From Euphorbia lathyris (taxonomy: Eukaryota; Streptophyta; Magnoliopsida; Malpighiales; Euphorbiaceae), in the NCBI RefSeq assembly GCF_963576675.1, contig NC_088915.1:84887501-84951500 (forward strand): a DNA stretch of 64,000 nucleotides, in the 5' to 3' direction. How positions within the stretch are numbered: the stretch's first letter is position 1; every line of letters starts with the position of its first letter. The notes under the pieces were generated by a model, which worked only from the letters and a program-made list of their open reading frames with translations, searched no databases and was not told the origin of the DNA. The position numbers were made by a program, and so were the translations under genes. Of this stretch, positions 11,199 to 22,166 are shown piece by piece.

Positions 11199-12520
11199 GT
11201 TGGTCCCTTATAACGTAACAAGTTAGTTCCAAGGGGGGATAGGAACTATTTAAAATTTAAGTACGTTAAGGCTGACTTCTTTTTCTTTGAAAAAGGATTA
11301 CATAGCGCGCTGAGTAAATAAGATACTAGCTTAGTCAACTAGTGACTAAGTCAGCTTCTTTCGTTGAGTCAGGAGATAGCACTTTGAGTCTATTCCTGAA
11401 CTCAGATACTCAATACACACAACTCAGCGTGACCTCTTTACTTGGTCAGTTTTGTTTAAGCAAGCAATATATATATTAAGGAGTTTAAGGTTAGAAAGAT
11501 GTTACTCAGCAGATTTATCCAGGTTCGGCCTCTAAGCATACGTCCTATCCCCGAAACACGTTCCGAGCTTTCGAATTCTCCACTGAGCTCTTTAACAGTA
11601 GAGCATCAAACCTTTTACAACTTAGAAGCTGAGTATAACAAGAGTACCTTCCTCTATACCTCTACTCACTCCTAATCTCTCGCTGAGTACTATAACCGAG
11701 TACTCAACCTCTCCTTTCTAATCTCTAGAAATGATAAAGATTTTTCCTAAACAACAATTGCTAAGACACCTTAGATGATTGAATAATCACTCTAGACTTT
11801 TACACGAAAGATATATAATTTGGTGTAAGTATTTGCTTTGCTTTTTCTCACAGAACTTTGAGTAGAATTTTGGTCAGCGTAATGGCTTGATAATGTTCTG
11901 TGTATTGAAATGAAGCAACTGAAGGGCTCTATTTATAGAGACGTCTGAGGCATCAGTCATTTTGAATTTCGAAATAACCATTGGAGGGAAACGGCTTCCT
12001 GTCGTTGTCACTCAGTCTTGCTCAGAGCTCTCGGCCAATCAGATTTGAGTATCTTCTGTCCTCGGTCAGCTTTTAGTCAGTTCGGCAGAATGTCTCTCCA
12101 TTTATGGTAAGGTCAACTAGACAGCGTCCTATGTCTTCTGAACTTTACCCAAAGTGGAAACACTTTGTCTGGAAGTTGTTCTTGCTCAGCTGCTGTCTTG
12201 TACTCTTTGTCGATTCAACTCAGCAGCTTCATTCCGAAGTTGTTCAACGAAGGTCTTCTAGATCCTTCTCTCGCTGAGTTGCGTTTTGTTCATAACGATA
12301 GCGTTTTGCACAAGCGGGCCGAGTGGTCTTGATCTGTTTGACTTCCGTATTGGGCTTTAAGCCATTTAGTCTTTATGTCTTATAAACAATTTTAACTCAA
12401 CATTGAACAAACACATTAGTGTAATAAATCAAAGCATTTAAACTTAGTGTGTTTAGAATATATTTAATTTTACTTAAATAATTTTGTCAAATCAAAATCA
12501 TGTGGAAAGGTGTTTCAACA
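11199..12520 (-). repeat. Copia 5' LTR (only LTR present)
   Basis: The inner edge is set by the primer site at 11184-11195. The outer edge at 12520 is inferred from the minus-strand start TGTTGAAAC, which pairs with the inner end ACCAACA to give the usual TG...CA termini with short inverted repeats (TGTTG/CAACA). Length is about 1.3 kb. No second copy is present to confirm the outer edge. Confidence 0.65.
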
Positions 12521-13371
12521 TTAAGCACATGATTTTTATTTTAACAATTGGTATTTCGACGCATAAGACATAACTCAGGGTGTATTAGAGTTATAAGTGA
12601 AGGGAGAGGGCTATCATTCGTGGTTTTTCAGAAAGAGCAGGTCATGGCTCGACTTGGTTATCCTAATCATTGGGGTGCAAAGCACATGTGCCTTTTGTGT
12701 AGCGGAGAGGGTAACTAAATGCCTTTTTCCTCCTATGAGGGTCAGAACTAATCACCGTTTCAACAGGGCACCAAGGCAAATTCTCCCTAAAGATAGTGAG
12801 CGCTGGCCCACTCATAAAAATTTATTCATAGCAAAGATGCATTTTAAGGCTCAAGTTCTCACTATTTTTGGGGAAATGCAGTAAGGCAGTGGTTACTAAT
12901 TTTGAAAGAGGAATTAAAAATTTCAAAATTCTTGGAACTTCCTGAAATTTAGGGACACGAGGTGCAAACAAGCGAGTAACACAACCATTACACCAAAGCA
13001 TGCACAGTCTGTTCTTTGATTCCTACTGAACACCAAACAATTTACTAGACGGTGCAAACACAAGCGGAGAGAAAAAATATGGAAACAAACAATAATTACC
13101 AAGGACTTGTGCAAAAATTCTCAAGGGATATTTGTTCTACATGAAATTACTAATCTAACAAACAGATTAAAAGCATTTATCATGTTATTTTACGCATAAA
13201 TTGTGATACACACAATCCCCACCCCCAAATGAGAACAAAACATTGTCCTCAATGTTATTAATCACAGCAGCAGATGGAAGATAATTGACAATAAAACAGG
13301 TAGACCATAACATGATAGAGTGAGGGTGTTTAGAGGTTACCAGATGCTAGGACAGCGACTATCGGTACAGA
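12521..13371. other. Non-coding stretch between Copia LTR and Athila 3' ORF
   Basis: I recognise no gene. Because it follows the 3' ORF of the Athila element on the minus strand, it is probably that element's 3' untranslated region. A purine-rich run on the minus strand (GGGGGTGGGGATTG, plus 13214-13227) could be its polypurine tract, but the following bases do not match the start of its LTR. A 95-residue plus-strand frame at 12597-12884 has no recognisable domain. Confidence 0.4.
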
Positions 13372-14760
13372 TCAGGCGTGATGGGAGAGAGAGGAGTTAA
13401 CCTCTCTATCCACAGGGGTAGGAATGCCCTCCTCTTTCGAGGAGGCAGCAGCATTAGCCTTAACATTAGCACTGGCAGGTGTTTCGGGCATTTGTCTTAC
13501 CGGACTTTTTACAGAGAAACCAGAAGGACTTTCCTTGGCATGCTCCTCAATGCAAAGGCTCTTGAGCATATCGATCTCGCCTTGTTGCGATGCGTATTTT
13601 TGTTCCATGGCGAATATCATCTCGCGGTTTGCCAGATTCTGGGCAAACAGGGCATTGAATCGATCCATTATATCCTCGCTGGACAGCTTTGCACACTTCT
13701 TGTAAAAATCTAAGTCCTTTGGCTTCTCGACTTGCTCAGAATCTGACGACACTGATACAGTAGGCTCACTTTTCCTTTTTCGGCTCTCAGTCTGCCGAGA
13801 TGTAACAAAGTCAGACATCCAGACCCACTTCCCATTCACCAGTTTTCCGAACAGCATCTTTTGGAGACTCTTGAGATCAATCGGGTCAGGGTGATTCACA
13901 ATCGTGAGATGAGAGCGGTCTTCTGGTTTAAAAACCCCGATTGACTCCGCAATCCTGGTGACAATGCTTCCACAACAGATGATCGACGAGTTTTTCTTGG
14001 AAAAAGCGCTGATGTATTCTCCGAACCAGAATCCCAAATTCATTCTTGGTCCAACTGCCATACTCCACAACGCGGTGAGATCTGCATGTGGCATGGTGGC
14101 TTGGTTTTCCCGGGCGAAGATTGTACCGGAGATCAACTTGTGCAAATACCGAACAGCATAATCATCGATATTGGACGCCTTGGACGAATTGTCGTCATAA
14201 TGTTTTTGTCCTGAAAGTGATTCCCAGAAGGCCACAGGGTCGAAAACATCAGGAGTTGTGGTGAACGCCTCTTTATAGCTCTCGGATTCTAGATCGTCAT
14301 CGTCGGCAGCACCTAGCATCTGGTTAAACAGGTTAAGCGAAGGCCTCTGGGAGTGAGCCATGAGCCTGAAGCTAAATTTTCCCTCTTCGTCAGGTTTGGT
14401 TATCTCAGCGTTGTGCTTAAAGGTGGCCAAGAACTCGAGTGTCAGTTCCCGATAGGCAGGTTCCGTCATTTCAAAGAAACATTCAAAATGCCTGGCCTTC
14501 ATGAGGGTGCGCACACGATCCTCGAGCTTCAGCCTCTTTAGGGTTTCCCAGCAAACTGTTCGGATGGGTCCGAACTGAAGTTTTGCTAACTCATCATAGT
14601 ACGCCTGTACAGAGGCGTCTTTAAACTGGGAGAGTTTCTTGACCAGCTTTTCATCCGGGACAAAAGCCACAGTGCTCTGCTCCGCCATTTTTGCTTTTGC
14701 TTTTTCTTTCTTGGAAGAACCCTCTATTTTCACGTTTTTGCCCGAGCCTCGGGTTCTCAT
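13372..14760 (-). CDS. ATHILA ORF-1-type protein (3' ORF of the Ty3 element)
   Basis: A single open frame of about 460 residues from the ATG at 14758-14760 ('MRTRGSGKNVKIEG'); a further-upstream Met at 14811 is less likely. The N-terminus is Lys/Ser-rich and basic. The body carries 'FGPIRTVCWETLKRLKLEDR', 'ARHFECFFEMTEPAYRELTL', 'HKLISGTIFARENQATMPHA' and 'GFWFGEYISAF', typical of the Arabidopsis retrotransposon ORF-1 (ATHILA) family. The C-terminus has a helical Met/Gln-rich segment and low-complexity tail. It occupies the env-like position after integrase. Function in the family is unknown; no transmembrane segment is evident. The frame is intact, unlike the pol region. Confidence 0.8.
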   Translation of the reverse strand: MRTRGSGKNVKIEGSSKKEKAKAKMAEQSTVAFVPDEKLVKKLSQFKDASVQAYYDELAKLQFGPIRTVCWETLKRLKLEDRVRTLMKARHFECFFEMTEPAYRELTLEFLATFKHNAEITKPDEEGKFSFRLMAHSQRPSLNLFNQMLGAADDDDLESESYKEAFTTTPDVFDPVAFWESLSGQKHYDDNSSKASNIDDYAVRYLHKLISGTIFARENQATMPHADLTALWSMAVGPRMNLGFWFGEYISAFSKKNSSIICCGSIVTRIAESIGVFKPEDRSHLTIVNHPDPIDLKSLQKMLFGKLVNGKWVWMSDFVTSRQTESRKRKSEPTVSVSSDSEQVEKPKDLDFYKKCAKLSSEDIMDRFNALFAQNLANREMIFAMEQKYASQQGEIDMLKSLCIEEHAKESPSGFSVKSPVRQMPETPASANVKANAAASSKEEGIPTPVDREVNSSLSHHA

Positions 14761-14879
14761 TTCGCTTTCTAGTTTAAGTAGGATTTTCCAGTGGTATAGG
14801 GCACAGATCATGAACTGCCTTTGTGAAAAGAAATCTCAAAGAAAAGAAAGAAATATGGTGAAAGACGGACTGAAATGAG

Positions 14880-15379
14880 ATAAATCTTCTTTAAGTAGGG
14901 GAAACGAGGCGTCTTCTCGCCAATCTATCATTATGAGGTCGAATCAGAGTCGGCCACCTGGACAGATTGGCAGAAAGGCGCGTATTTTCGAATTAGAACG
15001 ATGGGTGATGAACGGTCAAGATTTGATTTTAGCATTTATTTCCCCCTAACCGTTCAATCGTATCGAGGAGAAAAACAGGCGGTATGATTGCCTATGGGCA
15101 TAGGAGTGGACGTTCCACTTTTTCCTAGCTTTTAATTTAAAATTTTTTCTACCGCCCTAATTTCTACGATAATCCCTTCCCTACAAAACAGGTACAATTG
15201 TACTACCACACCCATTGAAATGAGTCTTGGGTTTTACGATTGTGCCTGGCCAGAAGATACTCATTTTGAGCCAAAGCTCAACACTTTTGACACTTTTTAA
15301 CAAAATTAAAATTAATTTAAAATACAGAGTTACTTGTGCTACAATTGGTGTTCGTAGCGGACACCTTGTTCTCCCGCTG
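14880..15379. other. Non-coding spacer between Athila ORF and integrase
   Basis: About 500 bases on the element's minus strand between the integrase stop (15380) and the ATHILA ORF start. No coding frame was recognised. It is plausibly the leader of the 3' ORF. Confidence 0.5.
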
Positions 15380-16834
15380 TTACTGACTTGGGGGATCCTG
15401 GAAATGAACAGTATCGATCTTCCTTGTGTGATCGTTCTCTAAATATGGTTTTAATCTTTGCCCGTTCACCTTAAAAGGATCACCCCCGTACTTGAAAATT
15501 TCAACAGCTCCATGTGCGAATACACGGTTCACTATGAATGGTCCTGACCATCTTGACTTGAGCTTTCCTGGAAAGAGCCTCAATCGTGAATTGTAAAGAA
15601 GGACGTTTTGTCCCTCATGAAACACCTTGTTCAGTAGCTTTTTGTCGTGCCACTGCTTGGTCCTGGCTTTGTAATTTAACGCATTTTCGTACGAGAACAG
15701 TCTGAATTCCTCCATTTCGCTCAGTTGTAAACTTCTCTGTTCACCAACAGCCTGTGTCTCAAAATTTAAAAATGTTAACGCCCAAAATGCACGGTGTTCC
15801 ATTTCCACCGGCAGGTGACAAGATTTCCCGTATAATAAACGAAACGGAGACATTCCAATCGGTGTTTTATAAGCGGTACGATATGCCCATAGAGCATCAT
15901 CGAGCTTGTTTGCCCAATCCCTCCGAGAGTTGCCAACAGTTTTCTCTAAAATTCTTTTTATTTCTCTATTGGAGATCTCTACCTGTCCACTGGTTTGTGG
16001 ATGGTATGGTGTGGCAACCCTGTGTGAGACTCCAAGTTTCCCCATTAATTTTTCGAATTTCGCATTACAGAAGTGGGTCCCTTGATCACTGATGATCGCT
16101 CGCGGGACCCCGAATCTGGCAAACAACCTTTTCAGAAATTTTACTACCACACGGGCATCATTGGTGGGACTAGCCATTGCTTCGACCCACTTGCTCATAT
16201 AATCCACAACCACTAAGATGTATTTATTTCCTAAGGAAGTCGGGAATGGTCCCATAAAATCTATGCCCCAAATGTCAAAAATTTCGCACACAACTATGTT
16301 GTTGAGGGGCATAGCATTTCGAGCCGAGATGTTGCCTGTTCGCTGGCACTTATTACAAGTGCTAATGAACAGATGGACATCTTTAAAGAGTGTTGGCCAG
16401 AAAAAACCTGATTGAAGAACCTTAGCCGCAGTTCTGCTTGCGCTATGGTGTCCTCCGGCTTCACGGTGATGATAGTGGCTTAGAACATCCTGTCCCTCTT
16501 CTTGCGATATACATCTTTGAATGATTTGGTCCGCGCACAACCTGAAAAGGTAAGGGTCATCCCAAAAGTAATATTTGACTTCGGAGAAAAACTTCCTTCT
16601 TTGATTCGTGGACAGGTTGTGTGGCTTGAGCGAAGTTGCAAGGTAATTAGCTATATCGGCGAACCATGGCGCAGACTGTGCTGCATATAGATGCTCGTCA
16701 GGAAACTTCTCAACAATTTCTACTTGTTCCAAACTGCCCTGGTGATCAATCCTTGACAAATGATCAGCTGCAACATTCTCCGTTCCCTTTTTATCCTTAA
16801 TTTCCAGATCAAACTCCTAGAGTAATAACAACCA
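15380..16834 (-). pseudogene. Athila integrase
   Basis: Inserts element cDNA. Minus strand: the HHCC finger ('[20 protein letters not shown]', '[11 protein letters not shown]') is followed by the rve core with '[10 protein letters not shown]' (Asp), '[11 protein letters not shown]' (Asp) and '[16 protein letters not shown]' (Glu). After it come '[20 protein letters not shown]' and a C-terminal '[16 protein letters not shown]' domain (SH3-like, usual in Ty3). The main frame is open from 16759; the stretch up to the RNase H end at 16834 carries stops. The integrase core looks intact, but it cannot be translated with the upstream pol parts. Confidence 0.88.
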
Positions 16835-18070
16835 TCAGATCAACCTTGGCTTAGCATCTTTCTTCGCGAACAAGTACCGCAGCGCAGCGTGGTCTGTGTG
16901 AACAACAACCTTGGATAGCACTAAGTAAGGTCTGAATTTGTCGAAGGCATACACAACTGCAAGAAGTTCCTTCTCGGTAGTTGTGTAGTTCTGCTGAGCC
17001 TCATTTAATGTCTTGCTTGCATAGTAAATGGGTCGGAACTTCTTCTCAATCCTTTGTCCAAGGACAGCTCCCACACAAGTATCGCTTGCGTCGCACATTA
17101 TTTCAAAAGGGTGTTCCCAGTCTGGTCCCGCTAATATTGACGAGTTGATCAGCTTACTCTTCAAAAGTTCAAATGCCTGCACACAGCTTGCAGAGAATGA
17201 GAATTCAGCTTCCTTATGAAGTAGGGCAGACAAGGGTAATGCAATCTTTGAAAAATCTTTGATAAATCGGCGATAGAACCCTGCATGCCCCAGAAAACTT
17301 CGCACATCCTTTACATTGATGGGCACAGCAAGCTTTTCTATCACCTCGACTTTAGCTTTGTCCACTTCCATACCTTTTTCTGAAATTTTATGCCCAAAGA
17401 CAATTCCTCCCGTGACCATGAAGTGGCATTTCTCTCAATTTAAGACCAAGTTAGTTTCCTTGCATCGCACAAGCATAGCTTCGAGGTTGTTTAGACAACT
17501 ATCAAAAGAGTTTCCATAAACCGAGAAGTCGTCCATGAATATTTCTACTGTTCGCTCCACCATGTCATGAAAAATGGATATCATGCATCGCTGAAAAGTG
17601 GCAGGAGCATTGCACAGGCCGAACGGCATTCTTCTGTAAGCATAGGTCCCATATGGACACGTGAACGTTGTTTTCTCCTGGTCTTCACAATGAATTGCGA
17701 TTTGGTTGTATCCTGAATATCCGTCAAGAAAACAGTAGAATGCATAGCCCGCTAAACGCTCTAGCATCTGATCAATGAAGGGCAACGGAAAATGATCCTT
17801 CCTTGTCGCCTCATTGAGCTTCCTGTAATCAACACAAACTCTCCATCCTGTGATTGTTCTTGTGGGCACCAACTCATCTTTCTCATTGAGGACTACTGTC
17901 GTTCCTCCCTTCTTTGGCACAACAGGAACAGGGCTTGTCCACACACTATCGAATATTGGGTAGATAATTCCAGCATCGAGAAGCTTGATTACTTCTTTAC
18001 GTACAACCTCCTTCATGTGGGGATTTAATCTGCATTGCGGCTGGACCATTGGTTTATGCTCCTTTTCCAT
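16835..18070 (-). pseudogene. Athila reverse transcriptase-RNase H
   Basis: RT motifs on the minus strand: 'WTSPVPVVPKKGG', 'GWRVCVDYRKLNEATRKDHF', 'FLDGYSGYNQI' (first Asp), 'MPFGLCNAPATFQRCM' and 'VEIFMDDFSVYG' (MDD box). RNase H follows: 'FEIMCDASDTCVGAVLGQ', 'TTTEKELLAVVYAFDKFRPY' and 'VVVHTDHAALRYL'. A TGA near 17432 interrupts 'LVLN*EKCHFMV', where the family has Trp, and another stop follows 'AKPRLI' at 16835. Otherwise the sequence is close to consensus. Confidence 0.88.
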
Positions 18071-18148
18071 TAAGATTCTGTGAACACAGACTGCCGGGCT
18101 AATACCTTTTATGTCATCAATTTTCCACGCGATTGCAGCCTTGTTTCT

Positions 18149-19142
18149 TCACAAAACCGCCATGATTTGCGCCTTTTGATTGGGAGTCAACTTTGAAGAT
18201 ATGATGACCGGACGTCCGCTGGGTGGTTCAAGGAATGCGTACTCGAGATGTTCAGGCAGCGGCTTTAATTCTGGTTTAGACACAGGCACAGTTGGTACCT
18301 CTGGTGGTTCTTGATGAGTTGGAACAGTAGGGTCGAACGGAGGTGCCGGAAGGTTGGACTCAATGGAACAGCCTGTTCCCGCGCATATGTTCACCTCTTC
18401 TCCCAATAAAGTTTCTAATGTGTCCTGTTCCTGCAAAGTAGAAAGACTTTGAAAATCATCTAAGAAACAGCATGTGTCATCATTATTATTCGCATGCCTC
18501 ATAGCCTCGTTCATCTTAAAGATAACTTCTTCTCCATTAATTCTTAAAAATAAGCGCCCCCTCACCCATGTCTATCAATGCCTTCCCTGTTGCTAAGAAT
18601 GGTCTTCCTAGGATGATAGGAACATGCAAGTCTTCATCTATGTCCATTATAATAAAATCAACGGGCAAAATGAATTTTCCTACTTTTACTAGCATGTCTT
18701 CCATAATCCCCCTAGGGTAGCATACGGAACGATCAGCTAACTGAATAGACATGCGAGTAGGTTGGGGTTCTCCTAGTCCAAGTTTTGCATACACAGAATA
18801 TGGCATGAGATTTATGCTAGCCCCTAAATCACACAGTGCATTTTCAATATTTAGTTTTCCAATAGAACAAGGTATCGAAAAACTCCCTAGATCTTTTAGC
18901 TTCTTGGGCAGCTGCTGCTTGTTTTGGAGTATTGACGAACAATCTCTGTTGAGTTGTATCATGGAAATGTTCTCCAGTTTCTTCTTGTTCGATAAGATGT
19001 CCTTGAGGAATTTGGCGTATGTCGGCATCTGTGCCAGTGCTTCCACGAAAGGAATGTTTATATGTAACTTCCTTAAGGTATCCAACACCTTCAAATTCTG
19101 CTCTTCCAACTTCTTGTTGATTAGGCACGTTGGATATGGCAC
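18149..19142 (-). pseudogene. Athila aspartic protease and protease-RT linker
   Basis: A retropepsin-like domain has 'ALCDLGASINLMPYSVYAKL' at the active site (D-L-G rather than D-S/T-G, as is common in Athila). It is preceded by 'KFLKDILSNKKKLENISM' and followed by 'VPIILGRPFLATGKALIDMG'. The linker to RT (18149-18565) has acidic and Pro-rich segments such as 'PLPEHLEYAFLEPPSGRPVI', usual for Athila. The two parts overlap in different frames at 18537-18565, so a frameshift lies there. Confidence 0.8.
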
Positions 19143-19208
19143 AGGTGGAACATACGGTGGTGGTGGTTTATACGTTCTTTCCTCCTCCTCTTGATCTGGC
19201 TCACTTTC

Positions 19209-20909
19209 TCAATTAGCCTTCCTTGTTTCTTCATTTCTAGGAACAGCCTGTTCCTGTTCTCCTTCAGCTTCTTTGGGCGTTCCTGCACACTCAGCGTTCT
19301 TATCAGATAAAACTACAGGTTGAGTTTCCTTACCAGACCTTAGTGTGATTGCCATGACGTCGCCTTTAGGATTTGGCTCTGTATTGCTCGGCATTATCCC
19401 CTTTCCTTTTGATGTGGACGCAGCTATCTGGTGAACTTGTGTTTCCAGACTCTTGATTGATGCATGCGTCTATTTCATGAACTGCATCATCATTGTTTTC
19501 ATATCTGGTTCGACATCTTCCTTTTGTGGAACAGGTTGCTTATAGTGCTGTTGAGGTTGTCTTTGGTAATGTCCTCCTTGCTGTTGTTGATACCTAGGCT
19601 GATCTTGATACTGTGGTGGTCCCAGCTGGTCTGGTTGGCCTGTCCATCCAAAATTTGGATGGTTCCTGGTTTCAGAGTTGTATGTGTTAGAATAACGGTT
19701 AGGCTGGTTCCTCTGATTGTACCATGCGTAGTCGCATTCAGCCCGTGTGCCTTTTCCTTGCTTAACTCCGGGACAGTTGATATTGAAATGAGCTCCTCCG
19801 CAAAAACCACAACTGTCATTGAATGGCGGTTCATTGAATGGCGGTTCATTATGAATGGACGAGACATTTATCTTTCCCAGCTGTCGAGTAAGCTGTTCTA
19901 CTTGGCTTGTCAATTTCGACACGACATCCTCGTTTCCTATCCTTTTCCCTTCACTTCTGGACGAGTGCCAGTTGTAACTCGTGCTAACCACTTTCTCTAT
20001 TAGGTCATATAAAGCTTGTGGCTCTAGATCTTCAGGGTTACCATTCGCGATAGATTCAATCTGGATTTTGTAAACGTTGGTCGCGCCATTGTAAAAATTC
20101 TACATTTGCATCCACATAGGGATACCATGATTTGGCACCCTTCTGAGCAGCTCTTTGTACCTTTCCCATGCTTCAGCCAGCGACTCATCTTCGTCTTGTA
20201 TGAAGCGTGACACTTCATTCCGTAGTTTGATGGCTTATCGAGGCGGAAAATACTTCATCAGAAAAGCTCTTGCCATCTCTTCCCAACTCGTGATCGTTCC
20301 CGGCTGTAAATTTCGCAGCCAGGTTTTCGCTTTATCCCTCAGGGAAAAAGGAAACAGCTTCAATCTGATCACGTCATTAGAGACACCTCTGTTCGACCTG
20401 AATGTGTTGCACAATGTGATGAATTCTTGAAGATGCCCATTTGGATCTTCAGATTGAAACCCATTAAATTGCACTGAGGCCTGGATCATCTGTATCATGG
20501 AACCTTTTACTTCGAACATGTTGTTCCCCTCGTTGGGCAACACGATACACGATGAGTGCCCCTCGGTAGTTGGCCTGGAGTAGTCTCTGATTCTCATAAC
20601 AGGAGGGTTATTGTTTTCTCCTTCTTCTTCTTGGTTTGGTGGAACTGGCTGTTCTGGGCCTTCCCTTCCATCCATTCTTCTTTCTCTTTGCCTTTCTCTC
20701 TGTCTAGCACGTCGAGCTCCCGCTCTGTTTCGTCTACACATTCTCTCTAATTTGAGATCGATAGGAAAAACAGGAGGTGCAGCTCTACGCATAAATGGGT
20801 AATTAACTTCTTTGTTCCTGCACGCCTTAACACACAGATTAAAAACACCTTGTTTTATAGAAATTTCAGCTATAAATTTGTTGCTCTCAATCCCCGGCAA
20901 CGACGCCAA
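19209..20909 (-). pseudogene. Athila gag
   Basis: Gag begins at or near 20909 ('MASLPGIESNKF', overlapping the primer site). It has an Arg-rich segment ('RRARQRERQRERRMDGR') and the retrotransposon gag core ('DPNGHLQEFITLCNTF', 'RLKLFPFSLRDKAKTWLRNL'), then a stop at 20235. Further pieces continue past stops near 20100 and 19470: 'PQALYDLIEKVV', a CCHC-like 'CGFCGGAHFNINC', a Gln-rich stretch, and 'GDVMAITLRSGKETQP', the conserved gag-protease junction of Athila elements. At least four in-frame stops show it is dead. Confidence 0.82.
20891..20908 (-). other. Primer binding site (tRNA-Asp type) of the Athila element
   Basis: Minus strand TGGCGTCGTTGCCGGGGA differs by one base from the canonical tRNA-Asp primer site used by Athila elements, and lies six bases from the LTR end. 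Confidence 0.85.
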
Positions 20910-20914
20910 AAACT

Positions 20915-22166
20915 TGTTGTCCTCAGATTAGACTCTAGCAAGTGCACTAGATACAGGTAATAAAGTGATAAATGAGTATCGTCTCCACAGGGATTGTGAT
21001 TCAAATCAATATTAGAAATCGTTGCTAAACAGTGTGTGTCACAACAGTGTCCTCTTTTATCGTTGATTGTTTGATGTAGGTTACTTAACAATTCTGGCAG
21101 ACTGATGAAACAAGAAAATGAAATAACTTTGCAAAGGTTTTAGAGAATAGAACAGGCTCGACATGGCCGAACACGGTGTGCTACGTCTTATAACATTCCA
21201 TGAATACAAGACAATGCCAATGAAGCCAAAGTTTCAGTTTCAAGTGAGTTTGAGTCAACTTTCGTGTGTTCTCAAACTCCTAAGATTTACTAGCACCTTT
21301 AGCATCCTAAAGATACGTTCTTTCTAGCATTAAGAACAAAACTGCATTTCTCGTTGAGAAAACCCTTGACACAACCCTCTAACTTGTCAGCTTCGAAGTT
21401 GGGAGATCAATAGAGATATCGGTGAAGATGAAAGCAGTGTCCTATCATTCATCTAGCACATACATAAATGCCTAAGCATGAAAGTTAAATCCTCATTGAC
21501 CACAACATTGGCAAATACTAAATATTCATTAAAACATTGTAACACTTACATCACCGGGTCGACCAGGCCGTGCCCATTCAAAATGGACTACTCACTCATA
21601 TCGAGCAGTGAGAAGTCGATGGTTCTTGATACAGCTTGAGACTCCATAGAAGCTCTCTTCTTTCTTCTATTCTACTTGTCTAAAGAAATTACTAAAAATC
21701 CCCCCTTTTCAAACTTTTCTCTGCTTCACCTACTTAAAGGGAAAGACAGAGGCCAAAATCGGTACAACTTTCGTACCCTACCAACTATGACTAAAATAAA
21801 CTAAAAAGATTAAATTTTGATTAACCCTTGAACACTCAAGGGGGTGATACTTCAAGTCATCTTGCTTCTTTAGGCAATCCCATCGCCACACACTTTCACC
21901 TGCCGCTCTGCCACTTTCTCTGCCACTTCCACCACGATCTGTCGCTGTCTGTCATTGGATAATCCGGCGTTTGACCGCTGGATACAAGTAAGGCTCCACT
22001 CCTCTTGGCTTTAGCAAAACAAGCTGTTTCCAACGAGTTTGGCATTTATCTTTGCTTATCTGCACAAGGACAGTAATTAGCCCTTATTTCTTACCAAATG
22101 ACATAATAAAACACCGAAATTTCCTTATAAATACTATGTTAAACTTAGTCAATTTCATGCCTAACA
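20915..22166 (-). repeat. Athila 5' LTR (only LTR present)
   Basis: Starts TGTTGTCC at 20915 and ends CTAACA at 22166 on the plus strand, so the minus strand reads TGTTAG...ACAACA. The outer edge is fixed by comparison with the empty second copy of the flanking block: GCCATCGAAGATG starts at 22167 here and at 36951 there. Length is 1252 bp. Confidence 0.8.

Larger units (their letters stand above)
5253..12520 (-). mobile_element. Copia LTR retrotransposon, lacking its 3' LTR
   Basis: On the minus strand the order is 5' LTR (12520-11199), tRNA-Met-type primer site (11195-11184), gag, protease/integrase, RT-RNase H (ending 6261), then an extra 3' ORF (5878-5333). Protease-integrase-RT order is diagnostic of Copia. 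The long gag with several zinc knuckles and an additional 3' ORF suggest the SIRE/Maximus side of the family; that lineage call is inference. No second LTR is present: DNA runs directly into the broken MULE gene near 5252. One frameshift in gag, a stop in the integrase-RT linker and a frameshift near 7700 show it is inactive. Confidence 0.85.
12521..22166 (-). mobile_element. Athila-like Ty3 LTR retrotransposon, lacking its 3' LTR
   Basis: Minus-strand order: LTR (22166-20915), tRNA-Asp-type primer site (20908-20891), gag, protease, RT, RNase H, integrase, then a 3' ORF matching the ATHILA ORF-1 family. RT before integrase marks Ty3, and the 3' ORF and primer site mark the Athila clade. The right edge is precise: from 22167 the flanking DNA matches a second copy at 36951 that lacks the element. 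The left end is uncertain; the Copia LTR abuts it at 12520 and no 3' LTR exists. Several in-frame stops make it inactive. Confidence 0.85.

Noticed and set aside
12597..12884. 95-residue plus-strand frame
   Set aside because: Lies in Athila 3' non-coding DNA, with no recognisable motif.
13372..14811. Idea that the intact 479-residue frame is a host gene
   Set aside because: Its sequence and place after integrase fit the ATHILA ORF-1 family.
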